Origin: Gluconacetobacter takamatsuzukensis
GTDB lineage: Bacteria > Pseudomonadota > Alphaproteobacteria > Acetobacterales > Acetobacteraceae
Direction: 5' to 3'
Assembly (NCBI RefSeq): GCF_014174275.1
Contig: NZ_JABEQK010000006.1
Span: forward strand, 181,795 to 245,794
Length of the DNA stretch: 64,000 nucleotides
Every line of letters starts with the position of its first letter. Position 1 is the stretch's first letter. Position numbers and translations under genes: made by a program. Shown here piece after piece: positions 63,397 to 64,000 of this stretch. The notes beneath the pieces are model-generated. The model was not told where the DNA came from and made no database searches. It worked only from the letters and a program-made list of their open reading frames with translations.

Positions 63397-64000
63397 TCAG
63401 CCGAAGCGGCCGGTAATGTAATCCTGGGTCCGCCGCTCGCGCGGGGCGGTGAACATGCGGTCCGCACTGTCCACCTCGACCAGTTCGCCCATGTAGAAAA
63501 ACGCCACCCGATCCGCGCAGCGCGCCGCCTGCTGCATGTTATGCGTCACGATCGCAATCGTGAACTCGCCTTTCAGCTCGTCCAGCAGCTCCTCGATCCG
63601 CGCGGTCGAAATCGGGTCCAGCGCGCTGGTCGGCTCGTCCAGCAGGATCACCTCCGGCCGGGTGGCAATCGTCCGCGCGATGCACAGACGCTGCTGCTGC
63701 CCGCCCGACAGCGCCGCCGCCGACGCCCCCAGCCGGTCCTTCACCTCGCCCCACAGCGCCACCCGCCGCAGCACGTCCTCCACCCGCTCGTCCATCTCCG
63801 CCCGGCCCAGCCGCTCGTGCAGCCGCACCCCAAAGGCGATGTTCTCGTAGATCGACATCGGAAACGGCGTCGGCTTCTGGAACACCATCCCCACCCGCGC
63901 GCGCAGCACGTTCAGGTCCAGGTCCGACGACAGGATGTTCCGCCCGTCGAACAGCACCTCCCCCGTCGCCCGCTGCCCCGGATACAGGTCGTACATCCGG
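63397..64000 (-). CDS. pstB: Phosphate ABC transporter ATPase, C-terminal part, cut by window end
   Basis: About 200 residues are present. Visible are the Q-loop ([22 protein letters not shown]), signature [16 protein letters not shown], Walker [13 protein letters not shown] and the switch histidine VTHNM, plus the PstB-specific [17 protein letters not shown] and ITGRFG ending. The Walker A motif lies beyond the end of the window. Upstream neighbours, expected to be pstC and pstA, are outside. Confidence 0.96.
   Translation of the reverse strand, partial: RMYDLYPGQRATGEVLFDGRNILSSDLDLNVLRARVGMVFQKPTPFPMSIYENIAFGVRLHERLGRAEMDERVEDVLRRVALWGEVKDRLGASAAALSGGQQQRLCIARTIATRPEVILLDEPTSALDPISTARIEELLDELKGEFTIAIVTHNMQQAARCADRVAFFYMGELVEVDSADRMFTAPRERRTQDYITGRFG

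Overview
The window is high-GC alphaproteobacterial chromosome, almost certainly Gluconacetobacter (G. diazotrophicus or a close relative). The strongest evidence is the levansucrase-levanase locus (lsdA-lsdB) followed by a complete type II secretion operon. In LsdA the three catalytic acidic residues and the two disulphide cysteines each fall one position after the numbers I remember for the characterised G. diazotrophicus SRT4 enzyme. No rRNA, tRNA, CRISPR array, transposase or phage gene was seen, so this looks like core chromosome.

Layout. 1-2365 (minus): the start of a pyruvate:ferredoxin oxidoreductase and a GltD-like flavoprotein with ferredoxin domain, preceded by a perfect FNR/FixK-type palindrome. 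2653-6802 (minus): DUF3311 protein, two sodium:solute symporters and MurQ, with a P1 peptidase running the other way; this may be a muropeptide salvage locus. 8244-13740 (minus): DUF1348 protein, phytanoyl-CoA dioxygenase-like protein, dual GGDEF-EAL protein and a YdhS-like flavoprotein. 13741-14537: long lsdA control region. 14538-29435 (plus): lsdA, lsdB, then gspG-O-E-F-H-I-J-L-M-N(C)-D-K, mostly joined by overlapping stop/start codons. A lytic-transglycosylase gene sits on the opposite strand between lsdB and gspG.

29432-32563 (minus): serine acetyltransferase, an accessory GroEL without the GGM tail, GroES and a small unknown protein. 33091-34224 (plus): a 1-Cys peroxiredoxin followed by a shorter paralogue with no cysteine at all. 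34309-43640 (minus): two TonB-dependent receptors, a MASE1-GGDEF diguanylate cyclase preceded by a 25-codon membrane-peptide ORF, and a Tat-type phospholipase C directly downstream of the second receptor. 43978-47236: a GNAT acetyltransferase, then catalase and OxyR diverging from a near-complete four-part OxyR operator. 47280-53229 (minus): a tripartite RND efflux operon. 53721-57358: ilvD (minus), a CBS-pair protein and a LysR regulator (plus).

57484-64000 (minus) is the phosphate regulon: pstB (cut by the window end), phoU, phoB, phoR, pstS and an OprP-like porin. Two sites, one inside the 3' end of phoR ahead of pstS and one ahead of the porin, each carry three Pho-box heptamers at exact 11-bp spacing.

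The genes fit a sugar-rich, plant-associated, microaerobic and phosphate-limited life: exported sucrose-degrading enzymes with their own secretion machine, peroxide defence, redox modules and phosphate scavenging. The less expected items are the cysteine-free peroxiredoxin paralogue, the lipoprotein-type secretin without a pilotin, the hidden transglycosylase, the small membrane ORF before the diguanylate cyclase, and the 11-bp-phased repeats before lsdA.
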